Assembly: GCF_017811155.1 (NCBI RefSeq)
Contig: NZ_JACVCV010000009.1
Location: 1 to 64,000 of the forward strand
DNA: 64,000 nucleotides
Source of the DNA: Lunatimonas salinarum
GTDB lineage: Bacteria > Bacteroidota > Bacteroidia > Cytophagales > Cyclobacteriaceae
Direction: 5' to 3'
In this document: one piece after another, positions 35,391 through 43,464 of the stretch
Layout of the letters: each line of letters begins with the position of its first letter
Position numbering within the stretch: the first letter of the stretch is position 1
Program-made: the position numbers and the translations under genes
Notes under the pieces: generated by a model
Told to the model about the DNA's origin: nothing
Databases searched by the model: none
What the model saw: only the letters and a program-made list of their open reading frames with translations

Positions 35391-35816
35391 ATGAAGAAGG
35401 CACATATTTTATTGGTAGAGGACAACGAAGGGGATATCGTCCTCACGCTAGAGGCTTTTGAGGAGAGTAAGCTCCTAACGGATGTCAGTGTGGTAAAGAA
35501 CGGAAAGGATGCGTTGGACTTCCTGTATAAGCGAGGTGCGTATATTAGCGCAGAGCGACCGGATCTTATTTTGTTGGACATCAATCTACCAATATTGAAC
35601 GGACACGAAGTGCTTCAGGAAATCAAACAAGACCATGATCTTCGGACTATTCCGGTGATCATGCTTACCACCTCTTCTAACCGAAGAGATATCAACAAAG
35701 CGTATGAGAATTACTCCAACAGCTATGTGACCAAGCCCATTTCCATGGATGAGTTTTTAAAGGCGATTTTGCAGATTGAGGAGTTTTGGCTTCAGCTGTG
35801 CAAACTGCCAACTTGA
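35391..35816 (+). CDS. CheY-like single-domain response regulator (Rcp1-like)
   Basis: The 141-residue protein is a receiver domain with no output module. The acidic pocket is E10/D11 in LLVEDNEGD; the phospho-acceptor Asp sits in LILLDINLPILNGHEVL (about residue 62); the conserved Thr is in MLTTSS and the Lys in YVTKPIS. The VEDNEGD opening and overall spacing match Rcp1-type regulators that partner HDLQEPLR-type kinases. The start abuts the kinase stop with no gap, implying coupled translation. It probably relays the signal by protein-protein contact. Confidence 0.92.
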   Translation: MKKAHILLVEDNEGDIVLTLEAFEESKLLTDVSVVKNGKDALDFLYKRGAYISAERPDLILLDINLPILNGHEVLQEIKQDHDLRTIPVIMLTTSSNRRDINKAYENYSNSYVTKPISMDEFLKAILQIEEFWLQLCKLPT

Positions 35817-35889
35817 CCTTTACGTGGAATGGAGCCTTTGGTCGTGTATGGCATTCATTATGTGTCGATTACTAAAATTATGGTAGGCT

Positions 35890-36333
35890 ATGAATGTAGA
35901 TGATTTTTATTTGGCGGCGTTCCAAGAGGCTGAAAAAGGCTATTCCGAAGGAGGCATTCCCATCGGATCTGTGCTGGTACATCAAGGGCGAATAGTAGGT
36001 CGGGGGCATAATCGGCGGGTACAAAACGGCAGTGCCATCTTGCACGGGGAAATGGATGCGCTAGAGAATGCCGGGCGATTGTCTGCTTCCGTGTACCGAG
36101 AATCTGTACTCTATACGACGTTGTCTCCATGCCCTATGTGTACCGGCGCGATTTTGCTGTATAAAATTCCCAAGGTAATCATTGGTGAGAACCAAAGTTT
36201 TATGGGCTCAGAGGATTATTTGAGGGCTCAAGGTGTGATTGTAGAAGTCCTAAATCATGCACCAAGCATTGCACTGATGGAGAAATTTATCAAGGAGCGT
36301 CCCACATTGTGGAATGAAGATATAGGTGTATGA
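35890..36333 (+). CDS. Cytosine deaminase of the yeast Fcy1 type (CMP/dCMP-deaminase fold)
   Basis: The 147-residue zinc deaminase most likely converts cytosine to uracil for pyrimidine salvage. The zinc motif is HGEMDALENAGRL (His ligand and catalytic Glu, about residues 53-55) with PCPMCTGAILLYKIPKVIIGEN (Cys ligands in PCPMC). The protein closely follows the recalled yeast Fcy1 sequence: the EGG(I/V)PIG opening, the RGHN motif, LYTTLSPC.MCTGAI and the ending ERPxxWxEDIG. That ending is the region that closes the Fcy1 active site. A tRNA adenosine deaminase (TadA) is less likely because TadA lacks this tail and the ENAGRL segment. It stands alone, 70 bp after the response regulator. Confidence 0.85.
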   Translation: MNVDDFYLAAFQEAEKGYSEGGIPIGSVLVHQGRIVGRGHNRRVQNGSAILHGEMDALENAGRLSASVYRESVLYTTLSPCPMCTGAILLYKIPKVIIGENQSFMGSEDYLRAQGVIVEVLNHAPSIALMEKFIKERPTLWNEDIGV

Positions 36334-36503
36334 ACCGAAACAACAACCGAAACAACAACAGAGGCATAGTACAATCCTTGAATTAGCCGTACATCACTGA
36401 TGGAGGGAAATTTCTACCGGGTACCTCGGAAGATTACATGCAAAAAACCTGAGTAGAATCGGTCCCCTTTGCCGATGCGATCAAAGGGCGCAAATTGGAT
36501 TTC

Positions 36504-38096
36504 ATGATACAACAATTACGGGAGAGGATGCTTCCCTTGCTTATTGGAGGCATTTTAAGTGTAAGTATATATTCTTGTGGAAATAAACAAGAAGAACAAA
36601 CGCAGCAGGCCAAAAGAGAGATCATTTCCGTTCCTGACCGCATTGAGGATATTCCTAGCCTAACTGGGGCTGAGTTAGCTGAAAGGTATTGTTCCAGTTG
36701 CCATCTTTTTCCTGAGCCTGGCCTGCTTGATAAGAAGACCTGGGGAGAATATATTATCCATCGTATGGGCCATTATTATGGCATTTATGAGGCAGCAGAT
36801 ACGCGCGCCGGTATCCTCGAAGGTGGCAGGGCAGGCCAGTTTGTGGAGCAGGCCAATTTGTTTCCGTTGCAGCCGACCATTGACACGCTGCTTTTTGAGA
36901 AGATTCGAACCTACTATTTACAGAACGCACCTGAAGCCTTGCCTATACCTACTAGGGAAGCAATCACGGTTGGTCTACCGTATTTCACCGTGAAAAAGCC
37001 CCCTTATCGAGCCAACAGCCCAATGACTTCATTGGTTAAGATAGCGGCACCAAATAAGGTTTACATCAGCGATGTAGGCCGTTCCAGTTTGTCAGTGATG
37101 GATCGGAATTTTTCAATCAAACGCAATGCACCGGCGAGAGAAGGGGTGTCCTGGGTTTTCGAATCGGGAGGTGAAAGCATGGCGTTGGTAATGGGGACTT
37201 TTAATCCTACCGATATGAATATTGGGTATTTGATGACGTTGCCCCAAGAACGTGGAGGAGACGCACGAATACTTGCGCAGGATTTGCAACGACCTGTTCA
37301 CGTTGATTTGGGAGATTTGGATGGAGATGGGCAGCTAGAAATCGTTATTTGCGAATATGGCAAACACACCGGTGCCCTCTCCTGGTGGAATATGGATCCT
37401 ACCGGGGTATATCGCAAAAAAGTACTAAGAGCGCAACCGGGCGCCACGAAGGCGTATGTGGTGGATTGGACCGGCAATGGCCGCAAGGATATCGTGGCGT
37501 TGTTTGGTCAGGGTGATGAAGGAATTTTTGTCTACCATAATCAAGGCAACGGAAATTTTGTCGAAGAGCGGTTGCTCTCCTTTCCACCCAGTTATGGGTC
37601 CAGTTACTTTGAATTGGTGGACCTGAATGCCGATAATCATTTGGACATTCTTTATACGGCCGGAGATAATGCCGATTACGACCCCATTTTAAAAGACTAT
37701 CACGGGATACGGATTTTTGAAAACGATGGGACAAATCACTTCACAGAGACGTATTTTTATCCGCTAAACGGTGCTTACAAGGCCATGGCGGCAGACTTTG
37801 ATGAAGATGGGGACTTGGATATTGCAGCGATTTCGTTTTTTCCCGATTACAAAGACCGGCCAGCAGAGAGCTTCGTTTTTCTGGAAAATGATGGGAATGG
37901 AGCGTACTCGGCTGCTACCTTTCAGGATGCTGCGCAAGGGCGTTGGATTGCCATGGATGTGGGGGATGTAGATGGAGACGGGGATATGGACATTATCTTG
38001 GGATCTATGGTTTTTGGAACAGACTTTACGACGTATTTTGACCGCTGGGCTAAGAACGGCGTACCTTACCTGATTTTGGAAAACACCACCAAATAA
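36504..38096 (+). CDS. Lipoprotein with a c-type haem motif and FG-GAP/VCBS repeats
   Basis: This protein of about 530 residues has a lipoprotein signal ending in IYSCGNK (Cys about residue 24-25 from ATG 36504). It then carries one CSSCH haem-attachment motif within LAERYCSSCHLFPEPG (about residues 56-70). The rest holds several Asp-rich calcium-loop repeats of the FG-GAP/integrin type (DLDGDGQLEI, DLNADNHLDI, DFDEDGDLDI, DVDGDGDMDI), which form a beta-propeller. A Met in HRMGHYYG is a possible axial ligand. It probably lies on the periplasmic or outer face and could pass electrons or bind a ligand; function unknown. ATG 36528 is an alternative start with a weaker n-region. Confidence 0.8.
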   Translation: MIQQLRERMLPLLIGGILSVSIYSCGNKQEEQTQQAKREIISVPDRIEDIPSLTGAELAERYCSSCHLFPEPGLLDKKTWGEYIIHRMGHYYGIYEAADTRAGILEGGRAGQFVEQANLFPLQPTIDTLLFEKIRTYYLQNAPEALPIPTREAITVGLPYFTVKKPPYRANSPMTSLVKIAAPNKVYISDVGRSSLSVMDRNFSIKRNAPAREGVSWVFESGGESMALVMGTFNPTDMNIGYLMTLPQERGGDARILAQDLQRPVHVDLGDLDGDGQLEIVICEYGKHTGALSWWNMDPTGVYRKKVLRAQPGATKAYVVDWTGNGRKDIVALFGQGDEGIFVYHNQGNGNFVEERLLSFPPSYGSSYFELVDLNADNHLDILYTAGDNADYDPILKDYHGIRIFENDGTNHFTETYFYPLNGAYKAMAADFDEDGDLDIAAISFFPDYKDRPAESFVFLENDGNGAYSAATFQDAAQGRWIAMDVGDVDGDGDMDIILGSMVFGTDFTTYFDRWAKNGVPYLILENTTK

Positions 38097-38105
38097 ACTG
38101 CCAGA

Positions 38106-38684
38106 TCAAAGGCTCGTCTCGTAGAGGATTAAGGCGTATACAAAGTACCTCACGATTCTCCAAAGACTATTGATATAGTAGGTTCGGGAATCGACATTGC
38201 CCGCCCCACTGAGAAGTGCGATAGCGGAAAACGGCAGTGGCGTCAATGCGGCCACCACGATTAGGTAACCGCCATAGCGCTGCAATTGAAGCAACGAGTT
38301 TTGTAGCCAGGTTCTTCGAATTCTGACAAAGAACCTGGTGTTGCGGATCCATCTCCCCAAGTTAAAATTGAACGCCCCGGCCAAATAGGAGATCAGCGAA
38401 AGGATGCCTATAGCGATGAAGTATTGCCCGAGATGGCCGGTGCGTAGTGCCCATAGCATAAATACTTCCGGTGGGATTATCCCGAAAAGTACTTCTGAGG
38501 TGATAAAGATAGACAGCACCAAGGATATATTGTCGTAGATGCTTCCAAACCAAACTTCCCGTTCGTTGGCAGGAAATGCTTTTTCGAAAACCAAGAATCC
38601 GATAATCAAAACAGCCAAAAAAAATAGGCCTTTAAGAATTTGTCGTATCAAAAATGTCCGCCTCTCCTGTTTTGATATTTCCAT
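38106..38684 (-). CDS. VTT/DedA-like membrane protein
   Basis: The 192-residue protein has about five hydrophobic helices. The segment TSEVLFGIIPPEVFMLWALRTG (key part GIIPPEVFM) and the later AALTPLPFSAIALLSGAGN (P-rich re-entrant phrase) fit the VTT (SNARE-associated/DedA) superfamily. That superfamily is linked to lipid scrambling and membrane homeostasis. The N-terminus is basic and polar (MEISKQERRTFLIRQ). It is convergent with the FG-GAP lipoprotein gene and transcribed alone. Family assignment is from motif pattern only. Confidence 0.65.
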   Translation of the reverse strand: MEISKQERRTFLIRQILKGLFFLAVLIIGFLVFEKAFPANEREVWFGSIYDNISLVLSIFITSEVLFGIIPPEVFMLWALRTGHLGQYFIAIGILSLISYLAGAFNFNLGRWIRNTRFFVRIRRTWLQNSLLQLQRYGGYLIVVAALTPLPFSAIALLSGAGNVDSRTYYINSLWRIVRYFVYALILYETSL

Positions 38685-38880
38685 CTGGTAAAGCTATAAA
38701 TTCTGCTTGCATCTGCCAAAAGCAACCTCCGAGCGGCAAAAATCTATTCGTTTGAAATGGGCAAGTTAACGGGATTTTTTGTGGCTTTTATTTGTCAGGT
38801 TCTGCAAAGGCCCTCAGATCACATTTAATTTTTGGTTTGATTTGGTTACCTTCGTTCTTTCATCATAACATAAAACAAAC

Positions 38881-39234
38881 ATGGAAGTTAACGGAAAAGT
38901 TATACAGGCATTGGATGAGCAATCAGGAAATGGGCGCAATGGTGTCTGGAGGAAGAGGGAGTATATCATAGAAACAGGGGGTAACTATCCCAAGAAAGTC
39001 TGTGTAGCAGTATGGGGAGATAAAATCGATCAGTTCGGCATGCAGGTTGGCGATCAGGTAAGCCTGGGTGTAGAACTCGAAAGTAGGGAGTATAACAGCA
39101 AATGGTATACAGATGTAAAAGTTTGGAAAGCGACCAAGAATGGTGGCCCTTCCACAAAGGAATCGGCGAGTGCATCCCAGCCTGACGTGACTAGCTTTCA
39201 CGATGAAAGTGGAGACGATATTTTACCCTTTTAG
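38881..39234 (+). CDS. DUF3127 OB-fold-like protein with SSB-type C-terminal tail
   Basis: The 117-residue protein matches the Bacteroidota DUF3127 family: MEVNGKVIQALDEQSG, WRKREYIIETGGNYPKKV and a beta-rich core to about residue 90. A flexible Ser/Thr-rich linker leads to the terminal residues DDILPF. Single-stranded-DNA-binding proteins end in a nearly identical acidic-hydrophobic tip (DDDIPF) that docks replication and repair enzymes. This suggests, as inference, that the protein binds single-stranded nucleic acid or competes for SSB partners. It is monocistronic, with a possible hairpin terminator at 39254-39291. Confidence 0.8.
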   Translation: MEVNGKVIQALDEQSGNGRNGVWRKREYIIETGGNYPKKVCVAVWGDKIDQFGMQVGDQVSLGVELESREYNSKWYTDVKVWKATKNGGPSTKESASASQPDVTSFHDESGDDILPF

Positions 39235-39253
39235 TTTAAAAGTATACTTGCTC

Positions 39254-39291
39254 ACCTTTCCCATTTCACTTGGCAGCGGAATGGGGAAGGT
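39254..39291 (+). terminator. Possible terminator after the DUF3127 gene
   Basis: Twelve-base arms with one mismatch (ACCTTTCCCATT and AATGGGGAAGGT) enclose a 14-base loop. Only a weak T-rich stretch follows, so termination strength is uncertain. Confidence 0.5.
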
Positions 39292-39396
39292 TTATCCATC
39301 TTTTCAAAATCACTTTTTATGGAGGTGTTCCCTTAGGCCATACTCGTATTTGATTCCCTAAGTAAGCAATAGGAGTTGGTGTATATTTAAACAGGC

Positions 39397-39903
39397 TTAT
39401 ATTTCCTTCCAGCCTTTTTCCTCGATTTCGCGTGCGCTTTCTTCTACTTTAGCTTTCAGGTTATGCTTAAAATGTTCCAGATTTTCAGAGACAGTGGCGT
39501 CATAGGCACCGACGATAGAGGCTGCCAAAATCCCGGCATTTCTGCCGCCGTTCAGGGCCACCGTGGCGACAGGTATTCCTGCGGGCATTTGAAGAATGGA
39601 CAGGATGCTGTCCCAGCCGTCTATGGAGTTGGAAGATTTCACAGGCACTCCGATGACGGGCAGCGTAGTCAGCGAGGCAACCATGCCTGGTAGGTGCGCT
39701 GCACCGCCTGCGCCTGCCACGATGGTTTTTAGCCCACGCTCCTTGGCCGTCTTGGCGTATTCTATCATCCGAATAGGTGTTCGATGTGCCGAAACCACCG
39801 TAAGTTCATAGCTTACTCCCAGTTCTTCCAGTACCTTGGCTGCTTCTGCCATGATGGGTAGGTCTGATTTGCTTCCCATGATAATACCTACGTCTACGCT
39901 CAT
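39397..39903 (-). CDS. purE: N5-carboxyaminoimidazole ribonucleotide mutase
   Basis: PurE moves the carboxyl group of N5-CAIR to give CAIR in purine synthesis. The 168-residue protein is a class I enzyme: it opens with [14 protein letters not shown] (nucleotide/phosphate loop), has the catalytic SAHRTP (about residues 40-45) and the later [14 protein letters not shown] and LPVIGVPV segments. The class I assignment agrees with the purK gene directly upstream, since class I PurE uses N5-CAIR made by PurK. One base separates the purK stop from its start, so they are one operon. Length is normal. Confidence 0.96.
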   Translation of the reverse strand: MSVDVGIIMGSKSDLPIMAEAAKVLEELGVSYELTVVSAHRTPIRMIEYAKTAKERGLKTIVAGAGGAAHLPGMVASLTTLPVIGVPVKSSNSIDGWDSILSILQMPAGIPVATVALNGGRNAGILAASIVGAYDATVSENLEHFKHNLKAKVEESAREIEEKGWKEI

Positions 39904-39904
39904 A

Positions 39905-41047
39905 TCAGGCTTTGATTTTAACGGTTTCTTTTAAGCGGAGTGCTTTTTCTTTTAACAAGGATCTGTTCTCTTCCAAGATGGTCAAATGGCCCATTTTTCG
40001 AAATGGCTTGGTTGTTTTTTTACCATAAAGGTGCATAAAAACTCCTTTTTCGGCTAATACAGCATCCATGCCTTCTACGATCGCGTCTCCGGTAAACCCT
40101 GCTTCTCCGAGTAAGTTTACCATGGCGGCAGGGCAACGGGCTTCCGTATTCCCTAGCGGCATATTGAGTACGGAACGTAGGTGCTGCTCAAATTGCGAAG
40201 TAAAGTTTGCTTCGATGGTATGATGCCCGCTGTTGTGTGGTCTCGGGGCTATTTCATTGATTAGCAATTCCCCCGTCTTGGTGACAAACATTTCCACCGC
40301 AAGAATTCCCACCATGCCCAAATTCTGTATGGTTGCGATAGCAAGTTGCTCCGCTTCAGTGGCAATCTTCACAGAAATATCTGCTGGAGAAAAGAGGAAC
40401 TCGACCAGATTTTGCTCGGGGTGAAAGGCACACTCGACCGGGGGAAATGTACTTATCGCGCCTGCCTCGTTTCTGGCTACAATTACAGCCAGTTCCTTTT
40501 CAAAGTCCACGTACTTTTCCAGCAGACCGGGCGCATCAAAAGCTTTTTCCAGATCCTCCGCGGACTTTAGCAGTTGTACGCCCCTGCCGTCATACCCCTC
40601 TTTGCCTAATTTGTTTACGGCAGGCAGAAAATGTGACTGCTTGTGAATGTCTTCCTTATCCGCTACTAGTACAAAGTCTGCGGTGGGAAGGTTTTTTTGC
40701 TTATAAAACTGCTTCTGGCTGCGCTTATCTTGAATGAGTTCTATGATGTGGGGCTGAGGAAATACCTTTTTTCCTTCTGATTCCAATCGTTTGAGCGCTT
40801 CGGTGTTTACGTGCTCAATCTCGATGGTGATCACGTCGCAGTTTTTTCCGAATTCGTATACCGCATCAAAGTCTTTCAGGTTGCCTTGGGTAAATTGCTG
40901 GCAAATATGTCTGCAAGGCGCATTTGCGTCTGGATCCAAGATGTGGATCGTGAGGTTATAATTGATGGCCGATTGGATGACCATCCGGCCGAGTTGACCT
41001 CCCCCCAATATCCCCAAGGTCTTTTGTTGGTAATTTTCCTGTACCAT
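39905..41047 (-). CDS. purK: 5-(carboxyamino)imidazole ribonucleotide synthase
   Basis: PurK carboxylates AIR with ATP and bicarbonate to give N5-CAIR. The 380-residue ATP-grasp protein begins with [17 protein letters not shown] (preATP-grasp domain), then LDPDANAPC. Its central ATP-grasp region contains [17 protein letters not shown] and [13 protein letters not shown], and the metal-binding [21 protein letters not shown] lies near residue 270. It uses bicarbonate, so the DAB inorganic carbon pump elsewhere in the window could feed it, by inference. It is the promoter-proximal gene of purK-purE. Confidence 0.96.
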   Translation of the reverse strand: MVQENYQQKTLGILGGGQLGRMVIQSAINYNLTIHILDPDANAPCRHICQQFTQGNLKDFDAVYEFGKNCDVITIEIEHVNTEALKRLESEGKKVFPQPHIIELIQDKRSQKQFYKQKNLPTADFVLVADKEDIHKQSHFLPAVNKLGKEGYDGRGVQLLKSAEDLEKAFDAPGLLEKYVDFEKELAVIVARNEAGAISTFPPVECAFHPEQNLVEFLFSPADISVKIATEAEQLAIATIQNLGMVGILAVEMFVTKTGELLINEIAPRPHNSGHHTIEANFTSQFEQHLRSVLNMPLGNTEARCPAAMVNLLGEAGFTGDAIVEGMDAVLAEKGVFMHLYGKKTTKPFRKMGHLTILEENRSLLKEKALRLKETVKIKA

Positions 41048-41142
41048 GCGCTGATTATTCTTCCAAATGCCACAAAAATAAGTATATAAATGGAAATGAC
41101 CACCCGAATTCGGTCTCCTCTCAGCTATTTCGAGCTTATCTC

Positions 41143-42906
41143 CTACTGATCGAATGTTATCCCCATGAGTTCCATCAGTTTGTGGGCATTGAAATTCGGA
41201 CAGCTTCCAGATTTTATTTTATAGTCAAACCGAATCTCTTCCTGCTCTATGGTGTGGTGAAAACTCCTGTTCATGATGCCTTTTAGCTCGTTTTCAAGCA
41301 GGGTCAACTCCATATCATGTGTGGAGATTACGCCCTTTGAGGAGGTTTTTAACAGCTGTTTGATCAACGCCCGACTTCCCGTAACCCGGTCATCGGTATT
41401 GGTACCCTTGAGGATTTCGTCCAATAAGAAGAAAACAGGCTGCTCTTTGGCTGTCTCTCGCAGGAGTCCTTGTATGCGGCGGAGTTCTGCATAAAAAGAA
41501 CTGACACTTTCACCCAGATTATCCGAATTTCGCATGCTCGTATAAAGCTGAAAGGGCCCACAAATGAACACATCTGCAAGGGGGTTGAGCCCGATGTTGG
41601 CCATCACCAAGTTGATCCCTAAGGTACGCATGAAGGTGGTTTTCCCGGACATATTGGAGCCGGTCAGTAACACGATTTGTTGCCCGTCAGAGAGCGCAAA
41701 ATCATTTCCTATACACGCACTGGGACGAATTAGTGGGTGGCGTATATTTCTTACTTCCAAGGTTTCGGATTCGATCCATTGGATGCTTGCAGCGTTGCCT
41801 TCTGATGCAGTGAACGCGGCAAGAGAAATCAAGGCTTCCCATTCGCAGAATGCCTCCTCCCAACGTTTAACGTGATTTCCATAGGTGTTTTTCCAGTTTT
41901 CTAACCGGTAAAGGACCCAAAAGTCTACCCAAAATAAGAGGTTAAATATCAAATACAGTAAGTTGGAGCGGTTTTGTACGATGAAGCTTTGCTTCTCCAG
42001 AGATTCCAACGCTTGAGAAGCTTTAACTTGGGTATCCGAAATGGGTGCTTGCAACTCCTTCAGGTAAGGATGCGAAAAGGAAGCTTCTTCCAGTAGGTAG
42101 GCCCATGACTGATAGGTTTTGAGGTCGCTTTCGCTTGGTATGACCTTCATGGAAAGCATCAATGGTTTAAAAATCAATCCCAGCATTAAAATCCCTGCTA
42201 AGATGAACATGCCTAGGTAGGCGAAGGGAAGATTGAACCATAATACGGCTATAAGCAAGGTGGATCCTAACAACGGCCCTAAAATAGCAGGTAGCCAGTA
42301 CAGGTTTTTCCAATAGTTTGGATGGGATAGCCATTTGAAAAGGCCCGTCTTTGGTTTTTCTTGGGAGAGAAACGCCCTGCCAAGTCCTTCAAATTTGGTA
42401 AGAAATTCCGGAAGGCGGCTTAACTCAGCCACGGCACCATGGCGGTAGGTAGCAGTTTGCGGATTCGTAGGGGCTTTTAACCAAGTTGCCAGCAGGTTTT
42501 TCCCCCCCTTGGAAACCGTGTGGTTAAGTAGCTGAAATAGCGAATGGGGGCCAAAAATATCTAAATCTGCTGCAAATGGGTGGTCTTTTTCCAAAAATTC
42601 CTCACCGCGGTAAAAGGAGCGCAGATCCCGCTTTGCCCGTAATTCCGATTCTCCCTGCATTTGGCTCAATGCCTGTAGGAATAGCTCCTTGTCCTTTTCT
42701 TGGTTGTGCTTTTTTATCAAAAAGATAAAGATGAAACTCAACGGTACAGATAGCATCAAAATGGTGGATCTATCGGTAATCCCTACGACCAAGGTTGCTA
42801 CCAAGCCCAAAAACACGAACACACGCAAAATACTAAGAAGGAAAAGCGTTTTTCGGCAACGTGTAAGTTGACTTCCCGGGTCAAAAAGGCTAAAGTCTAT
42901 TTTCAT
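41143..42906 (-). CDS. Membrane-anchored MutS-like ATPase
   Basis: The 587-residue protein has a MutS-type C-terminal ABC ATPase but no mismatch-recognition domains. Walker A is TGSNMSGKTTFMRTLG (about residues 413-428); the signature region is NLGESVSSFYAEL; Walker B is PVFFLLDEILKGTNT; and the His switch is VISTHDMEL. Two pairs of hydrophobic helices (about 25-65 and 205-255) imply inner-membrane anchoring. Such proteins are common and uncharacterised in Bacteroidota and are often misnamed DNA mismatch repair protein MutS. It is not the canonical MutS, and its DNA role is unproven. It is monocistronic. Confidence 0.85.
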   Translation of the reverse strand: MKIDFSLFDPGSQLTRCRKTLFLLSILRVFVFLGLVATLVVGITDRSTILMLSVPLSFIFIFLIKKHNQEKDKELFLQALSQMQGESELRAKRDLRSFYRGEEFLEKDHPFAADLDIFGPHSLFQLLNHTVSKGGKNLLATWLKAPTNPQTATYRHGAVAELSRLPEFLTKFEGLGRAFLSQEKPKTGLFKWLSHPNYWKNLYWLPAILGPLLGSTLLIAVLWFNLPFAYLGMFILAGILMLGLIFKPLMLSMKVIPSESDLKTYQSWAYLLEEASFSHPYLKELQAPISDTQVKASQALESLEKQSFIVQNRSNLLYLIFNLLFWVDFWVLYRLENWKNTYGNHVKRWEEAFCEWEALISLAAFTASEGNAASIQWIESETLEVRNIRHPLIRPSACIGNDFALSDGQQIVLLTGSNMSGKTTFMRTLGINLVMANIGLNPLADVFICGPFQLYTSMRNSDNLGESVSSFYAELRRIQGLLRETAKEQPVFFLLDEILKGTNTDDRVTGSRALIKQLLKTSSKGVISTHDMELTLLENELKGIMNRSFHHTIEQEEIRFDYKIKSGSCPNFNAHKLMELMGITFDQ

Positions 42907-43023
42907 CTGTTTATAATTTGTTCTTTAGCGGTCAGATGGAATCTCGCACGAATTTCAATCGTCCCTCCGTGTGTCGCTTGCGTCGTGCTCGATTTCATGT
43001 GTTTATGATTGATTTTTTAGCGG
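42901..43023. repeat. 31-bp imperfect direct repeat at the MutS-like gene's start
   Basis: Bases 42901-42931 and 42993-43023 match at 26 of 31 positions, each running from TTTCAT to TTTAGCGG. The first copy contains the start codon and ribosome-binding region of the MutS-like gene (minus strand); the second is a duplicate leader 92 bp upstream. It suggests a local duplication. Confidence 0.6.
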
Positions 43024-43377
43024 CACAAGCTGCGCCGGTTTATCTGTATGCCCCCCCCAATACAGACTGGAGATGATACCCAGTATTCCCTGCAAACCCA
43101 ATACATCTACCAAAGAATGGCATCGACTCCTTTTCCGAAACGTATTCAAAAGGCATTAAATGCATCAGAAAGGAATCGCAAGGTAACGATATTCATTCAT
43201 CTGTTGTTGCTTTTTGGTATCCATAACGTATTTCTCCTCCCTGCCTACATTAAATGGGTCCCGAGTAGATAAAAGGGAAACCATATTTCTTGGAAAACTG
43301 GTTTTATCGTTTTTAATCATTCACCTGCATGGTGATTTCATAAAGGCTACCCGCTGTTGGAAGGTTCAATTTAGTGC
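43024..43377. other. Intergenic, nothing recognised
   Basis: About 350 bp between the MutS-like leader and the palindromic operator. It contains a run of eight or nine C near 43052 and short open frames without domain character or ribosome-binding site. No RNA gene or known element was recognised. Confidence 0.45.
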
Positions 43378-43414
43378 GGTTTATTTAATGCAACAATGTT
43401 GCATTAAATAAACC
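43378..43414. promoter_or_regulatory. 37-bp perfect palindrome (candidate metalloregulator operator)
   Basis: Two perfect 18-base arms (left arm GGTTTATTTAATGCAACA, 43378-43395) surround a single central A at 43396. The core TGCAACA-A-TGTTGCA contains the promoter's -33 TTG (43399-43401), so a bound protein would block RNA polymerase. No T-tract or coding function explains it; a hairpin terminator is unlikely because the transcript starts downstream. Fur/Zur-family operators are AT-rich palindromes of similar size, so a metalloregulator is the leading inference. Confidence 0.75.
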
Positions 43415-43428
43415 TTTAGCTATCTTTG
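43399..43428 (+). promoter_or_regulatory. Promoter of the periplasmic CxxC protein
   Basis: TTG at 43399-43401 and TATCTTTG at 43421-43428 fit the Bacteroidota consensus exactly with a 19-bp spacer. The expected start near 43435 leaves about 30 bases of leader before ATG 43465. Confidence 0.7.
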
Positions 43429-43464
43429 TGTCGCTTACCGAGTCGTACTGTTATCCTCTTGATT

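Noticed and set aside
35890-36333. TadA-type tRNA adenosine deaminase
   Set aside because: The ENAGRL segment and ERPxxWxEDIG tail match Fcy1-type cytosine deaminase; TadA lacks the latter.
36334-36503. Short ACCGAAACAACA tandem repeat as a CRISPR or satellite
   Set aside because: Only two imperfect units of about 12 bases near 36334-36360 are present, without spacers.
41143-42906. Calling this the mismatch-repair protein MutS
   Set aside because: At 587 residues it lacks the mismatch-recognition and connector domains and has membrane helices.
43048-43411. Two short open frames (43048-43272 and 43214-43411)
   Set aside because: They overlap each other and extend into the 37-bp palindrome, lack ribosome-binding sites and show no recognisable domain.
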